DNA of 64,000 nt from Bryobacterales bacterium (GTDB lineage Bacteria; Acidobacteriota; Terriglobia; Bryobacterales; Bryobacteraceae): positions 17,463-81,462 of the forward strand of contig JAOAPR010000028.1 of NCBI GenBank assembly GCA_025463005.1, given 5' to 3'. Below are positions 60,259-64,000 of the stretch, one piece after another; position 1 is the first letter of the stretch, and each line of letters begins with the position of its first letter. The notes under the pieces were generated by a model. It worked only from the letters and a program-made list of their open reading frames with translations, made no database searches and was not told the origin of the DNA. The position numbers were made by a program, and so were the translations under genes.

Positions 60259-61513
60259 TATCCGGTCCACTGCCGACTCTGTTTTCCGGCAGGAATCGGG
60301 GCGCATCATTGCGAGCTTGATCCGGGTCTCCGGCTCCTTCGATCGCGCTGAGGAGGCGATGCAGGAAGCGTTTGCCTCGGCGCTCGCTTCCTGGCCTGAG
60401 AAGGGAGTGCCAGCGAATCCCGGAGCCTGGATCACTGCCACGGCGCATCACAAACTGATCGATGCCATCCGCAAGGAGCAAACCCGGCGCGACAAGCAGG
60501 ATTCCCTGCTGTACGAAACGGAAACTGCTGGTATGTCTTCCGAGCCGGATTTTCAGGAAGCCTCCATGCACTTCCCGGATGACCGTCTCCGCCTGATATT
60601 TACCTGCTGCCACCCGGCATTGAATCCGGAAGCTCAGCTTGCCCTGACGTTGCGGACACTCGGCGGATTGAGCACGCCAGAGATTGCCAAGGCGTTCCTT
60701 GTGCCGGAGCCGACGCTTGCGCAGCGCCTGGTGCGCGCAAAACGGAAAATCCAGGAGGCCCGAATTCCCTATGAGGTGCCTCCGCCGAATCGCTTACCGG
60801 AGCGCCTGGGTGCAGTGCAGGCCGTCATATACCTGATCTTCAATGAAGGCTATGCAGCCACCTCCGGGACCGAACTGGTTCGCAACGATTTGTGCGCGGA
60901 AGCGATTCGTCTGGGCCGCGTACTGTGCGAACAGCTTCCGCAGGAAGGAGAAAACGTCGGCCTCTTAGCGTTAATGCTGCTTCAAGACTCGCGCCGGAAT
61001 GCGCGCGTGATGAATGGGGAACTCGTCACATTGGAGGAACAGGACCGTTCATTGTGGGATCAAGCTGCGATTTCGGAGGGAGTAACGCTGGTCGAACGGG
61101 CTCTCAGGCTCGGCCCGGTCGGGCCCTATCAATTGCAGGCGGCGATTGCAGCTTTGCACGTGCAGGCCAAGAATTCAGCGGAGACCGATTGGCATCAGAT
61201 CGCGGCGCTTTACGAAAAACTCCTGGAGGTGAGTCCGTCGCCGGTCATCGCGCTTAACCACGCGGTCGCCGTCGCGATGAGCGCGGGGATAGAGGACGGT
61301 TTGAAGCAAATTGACAATCTCGGACACACCGGTGCGCTCGATCAGTACTACTTGTTTCACGCCGCGAGGGCGGATCTCTTGCGGCGGCTGAATCGCTGCA
61401 GTGAGGCTGCAGCGGCCTACGAACGAGCGGCCAGCCTGGCTACGAATGGCATCGAAGCGGATTTCCTGAAACGGCGGTTGCGCCAGATGGAGGCGCCTCA
61501 GTCGAAACAGTAG
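60251..61513 (+). CDS. ECF42-type RNA polymerase sigma factor with C-terminal extension
   Basis: This 420-residue ECF sigma factor has region 2 (about 1-85: [40 protein letters not shown]), region 4 (about 110-170: [32 protein letters not shown]) and a long C-terminal domain (about 180-420) of repeated helices ([40 protein letters not shown]). This size and the DGPF partner are the marks of the ECF42 group. The C-terminal domain is thought to replace an anti-sigma factor. It overlaps the DGPF gene and ends 14 nt before ftsZ (convergent). Confidence 0.9.
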   Translation: MADIRSTADSVFRQESGRIIASLIRVSGSFDRAEEAMQEAFASALASWPEKGVPANPGAWITATAHHKLIDAIRKEQTRRDKQDSLLYETETAGMSSEPDFQEASMHFPDDRLRLIFTCCHPALNPEAQLALTLRTLGGLSTPEIAKAFLVPEPTLAQRLVRAKRKIQEARIPYEVPPPNRLPERLGAVQAVIYLIFNEGYAATSGTELVRNDLCAEAIRLGRVLCEQLPQEGENVGLLALMLLQDSRRNARVMNGELVTLEEQDRSLWDQAAISEGVTLVERALRLGPVGPYQLQAAIAALHVQAKNSAETDWHQIAALYEKLLEVSPSPVIALNHAVAVAMSAGIEDGLKQIDNLGHTGALDQYYLFHAARADLLRRLNRCSEAAAAYERAASLATNGIEADFLKRRLRQMEAPQSKQ

Positions 61514-61527
61514 GCCGGGCTCTTTCG

Positions 61528-62826
61528 CTATTGAACAAAGCGCCGGTCGCGCTTCAGGATCGCCGGGACATCCAGGTCGTCGAACAGTGGCTCGGCCGTC
61601 CCGTTGGCGTGGGCAGCGGCGGCCAACTGCGGTTCCTCATGCTTGGGCTGGTGATGGCCCTGCGGCTCGGGCTCGACTTCCGCCGGCGCCAGCTCGACAG
61701 GCGCGGGTTCCTCGGCGGCAGCTTCTACCAGCGGATAGTCAGAGCGGACAGGCTCGGGATGCGCCACAGGAGCCGAGGTCACGGAGCTGCGGATCTCGAA
61801 CGCCGGCGCTTCCGTGGTCCGCGGGCGCCGAATGATGGTCGGCAAACCGGCGCGCTCGAAACCGGTGGCGATCACGGTGACCTTCACTTCATCGCCAAGG
61901 GCCTCATTCAGCACCACGCCGAAGTTGATCTCGACGTCGTCATTGCCGGCGGCGTCGCGAATCAGGGTGCAGGCTTTGTTCACTTCGTGCAGGCCGAGGC
62001 TGCGGGAGCCGGTGATATTTACCAGCACGCCGCGCGCGCCGCGCACGCCGCCCTCATCGAGCAACGGGCAGCCGATGGCTTTCTCCGCCGCCGCCGCAGC
62101 CGCATTGGGACCGCTGGCCGTAGCGGTGCCCATCATCGCGTAGCCCATGCCGACCATGATGCTGCGGATATCGGAGAAATCGCGGTTGACCAGGCCGGGA
62201 GTGGTGATGATATCGCTGATGCCCTGCACCGCCTGCCGCAGAACGTCGTCGGCCAGGCGGAATCCGTCGAAGATGCTGGTGTCCGAAGACGCCTGGTCCA
62301 GCAGACGGTCGTTGGGAATGGCGATGACCGTGTCGGCCACGCCCCCCAGCTCCAACAAACCCTGCTCGGCTTGCTTGCGTCGCTTGGATCCTTCGAAAGC
62401 GAACGGCTTGGTGACCACCGCGACCGTCAGCGCGCCCAGTTCCTTCGCCAGCGACGCCACGACCGGCGCGGCTCCCGTGCCGGTGCCGCCGCCCAGTCCG
62501 GCGGTGACGAACACCATGTCGGCGCCTTCCAGAAGATCGATGATTCTTTCGGTGTCTTCGAGGGCCGCCTGCCGCCCGACGGACGGGTCGGATCCGGCGC
62601 CGAGACCGTTGGTGATTTTCGAGCCGATGGCGAGTTTGCTCGGCGCAGGGGACGAGGCCAGCGCCTGCACGTCCGTGTTCAGGACGCAGAACTCCACGCC
62701 GGCGAGCCCTTCATGCAGCATGCGCGCGACGGCGTTGGAGCCGCCTCCGCCCACGCCGAAGACCCTTATCCGCGTCCGCGGCGCGGGTTCTTCCTGAATC
62801 ACGAATTTCAATGCATCGAGTGCCAT
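61528..62826 (-). CDS. ftsZ: cell division protein FtsZ
   Basis: This tubulin-like GTPase of about 432 residues forms the Z ring. The N-terminal [18 protein letters not shown] and the tubulin signature [17 protein letters not shown] (about 105-121) are present. A variable acidic/Pro-rich linker (about 340-415) leads to the C-terminal peptide [15 protein letters not shown], which would bind FtsA. The ATG at 62826 has AGGGGAAAG upstream. An ATG at 62877, overlapping the ftsA stop as ATGA, is an alternative that adds a basic leader. Confidence 0.93.
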   Translation of the reverse strand: MALDALKFVIQEEPAPRTRIRVFGVGGGGSNAVARMLHEGLAGVEFCVLNTDVQALASSPAPSKLAIGSKITNGLGAGSDPSVGRQAALEDTERIIDLLEGADMVFVTAGLGGGTGTGAAPVVASLAKELGALTVAVVTKPFAFEGSKRRKQAEQGLLELGGVADTVIAIPNDRLLDQASSDTSIFDGFRLADDVLRQAVQGISDIITTPGLVNRDFSDIRSIMVGMGYAMMGTATASGPNAAAAAAEKAIGCPLLDEGGVRGARGVLVNITGSRSLGLHEVNKACTLIRDAAGNDDVEINFGVVLNEALGDEVKVTVIATGFERAGLPTIIRRPRTTEAPAFEIRSSVTSAPVAHPEPVRSDYPLVEAAAEEPAPVELAPAEVEPEPQGHHQPKHEEPQLAAAAHANGTAEPLFDDLDVPAILKRDRRFVQ

Positions 62827-62873
62827 GGATTCTTTCCCCTTTACTTTCACCGATCGCTTAGCGCGCGGCTCGC

Positions 62874-64000
62874 TCATCGCATCACCAGTCCCATGAGGCC
62901 CCGGTTGCGCCGCGGCGGCGGCCGGTGCAGCTTCAACTTGGCCGAATACATCGCCAGGCCGGCAGCGGTGGCCCACACCGGGCTGCGCAATTCCTCCGGC
63001 CAATCTCCGATCCCTTTCGCCAGGCCCAAACAAGCGGTGCAGTCGAGCTTTTTCTCCGCCATGTCCCACATGCCGGGCAGCATTGCGCCGCCGCCGGTGA
63101 GCAGAACGCCTTCGAGCAGAGAGCGATCCATGCCGGCGCGCTGGATTTCGGCTCTTACGAACCCGAACAATTGGTCGGCGCGGGCTTCCAGCACGTCGAT
63201 CAGCTCGCTGCGATGTGCCTCGCGCGGCGGACGGCCTTCGGGCGAGGGAATCTCGATCAGCGTCGTCTCGGCGGTCAGGCCCAGCATGGCGCAGCCGTAT
63301 TGCTGTTTGAGGCTTTCGGCATCCTCATAGGAGACCTTCAGCATCCAGGCGATATCGCGCGTGAAGTGATCGGCGGTGACCGGAAGACTGGAGGCCAGAA
63401 TCAGTTTTTCGCCGTCGTATACGACCAGGCCACTCGATTCCAGGCCGATGTCGACGATTGCAACGCCGCGCGCGCGCTCCTCCGGCCCGACGCAAGCGTA
63501 GGCCGCGGCCATCGGCTCAAAGACCGTCTCTTCCACAGGCAAATGGGCCAAGTGGGCCGACGCGATCAGCGCCTGATGCTCCTGCACGGAGGCAGTCACC
63601 AGGTGGACGTTGGCTTCCAGGCGCGAGCACACGCCTTTGGTCGGCCGGCGGAAACCGGCGCGCCCATCGAGAATAAAATCCTGTGGAGCTACGTGCAGGA
63701 CCATCCGGTCGCGCTCGAGCGCCACGTCCGAGCCGAGCTCGACCGCGTAAGCCAGATCATCCTGATCGATTTCGCGCGGGCGCCCGAACTCGTACAGCCC
63801 GCGGCCCTGCGCGCCATGAATGGCACGTCCTCCCAGGCCGAGAGTGGCCGCTTCGACGGAGACCTTCGCGCCCCGCTCGGCGTCGGCTACGGCGGCTCGA
63901 ATGGATTCGGCTACGGCGTCCTGATCGGTGATCCGGCCTTTGGTCCAGCCGCTCGAAACCGCCAGCCCATATGACAGACAGCGGAGGTGATCGTTTTCGA
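62874..64000 (-). CDS. ftsA: cell division protein FtsA, 5' end outside window
   Basis: This actin-like membrane anchor for FtsZ is open to the right edge. The visible part (about 375 residues) includes [38 protein letters not shown], the phosphate-2-like [18 protein letters not shown] and [20 protein letters not shown]. The frame continues upstream of a GTG at 63725 with clear FtsA residues, so that GTG is internal. The C-terminal amphipathic helix [11 protein letters not shown] is short. It is directly upstream of ftsZ, the usual division cluster order. Confidence 0.9.
   Translation of the reverse strand, partial: ENDHLRCLSYGLAVSSGWTKGRITDQDAVAESIRAAVADAERGAKVSVEAATLGLGGRAIHGAQGRGLYEFGRPREIDQDDLAYAVELGSDVALERDRMVLHVAPQDFILDGRAGFRRPTKGVCSRLEANVHLVTASVQEHQALIASAHLAHLPVEETVFEPMAAAYACVGPEERARGVAIVDIGLESSGLVVYDGEKLILASSLPVTADHFTRDIAWMLKVSYEDAESLKQQYGCAMLGLTAETTLIEIPSPEGRPPREAHRSELIDVLEARADQLFGFVRAEIQRAGMDRSLLEGVLLTGGGAMLPGMWDMAEKKLDCTACLGLAKGIGDWPEELRSPVWATAAGLAMYSAKLKLHRPPPRRNRGLMGLVMR

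Noticed and set aside
61531..63330. 599-codon open frame antisense to ftsZ and ftsA
   Set aside because: It is opposite two clear division genes and has no family features; long antisense frames are common at this GC content.
63723..63725. GTG 63725 as the start of ftsA
   Set aside because: The frame continues upstream to the window edge with conserved FtsA residues, so this codon is internal.
1..64000. tRNA, rRNA or CRISPR elements
   Set aside because: No cloverleaf-like sequence, rRNA core or regularly spaced repeats were recognised; the intergenic gaps are short.

Overview
This is a high-GC bacterial chromosome segment. Its gene content points to an Acidobacteriota genome, most likely of the Solibacter/Bryobacter type. 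That placement is inferred from two Oar-like TonB-dependent receptors with N-terminal carboxypeptidase-regulatory domains, several exported families typical of those genomes (the SGIW/GRWEGDTLVI proteins, NHL-repeat proteins, Tat-exported cupin), a bipartite RND pump operon, and an ECF42-type sigma factor with its DGPF partner. No rRNA, tRNA, CRISPR array, complete insertion sequence, prophage or replication origin was seen.

Layout, left to right. 1-6.7 kb (+): tail of a gamma-glutamyltransferase, a TIM-barrel sugar isomerase, asnS, a small accessory patch (DUF6572 remnant plus a hicB-hicA toxin-antitoxin pair), a cupin, arginase, ddl and an S41 protease. 6.7-12.7 kb (-): DedA protein, PpiD-like foldase and a TonB receptor. 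12.8-15.9 kb: a secreted protein of unknown function, a REP-like repeat patch, then lysC and cmk (-). 16.1-25 kb (+): an adaptor plus two RND permeases, then an MFS transporter. 25.0-25.5 kb: a gene-poor gap holding a decayed transposase tail. 25.5-29.1 kb (+): a second TonB receptor. 29.1-40.2 kb (-): ThuA-like protein, threonine aldolase, HemW, frataxin (CyaY), aldo/keto reductase, nitroreductase, an EF-G paralogue and a tightly overlapped bioB-bioF-bioD-bioA operon. 40.2-47.8 kb: a run of exported proteins (Cys/His-rich peptide plus putative barrel, Tat cupin, esterase, two NHL proteins, a second SGIW protein, a GlcG/HbpS protein). 47.8-52.5 kb (+): rsmB, rpe, bamD, receiver protein, yajQ, alpha/beta hydrolase. 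52.6-55.2 kb (-): receiver protein, purB, metallo-beta-lactamase-fold hydrolase. 55.3-57.8 kb (+): purS, glmS, yjbQ. 57.8-64 kb: serine hydrolase (-), a dinB-DGPF-ECF42 sigma operon (+), and ftsZ/ftsA (-), with ftsA running off the end.

The most informative new observations are: a TGTCGA-16-CGTC promoter in front of the dinB-DGPF-sigma genes, which suggests autoregulation by the ECF42 factor; a metallo-hydrolase whose only sensible start codon is AUA; a 20-bp-period duplication that displaced the start of cmk; several genes with a -10 hexamer only 6-9 nt before the start codon and no Shine-Dalgarno (likely leaderless); and two secretome modules of unknown function (40.2-41.8 kb and 42.4-47.8 kb).
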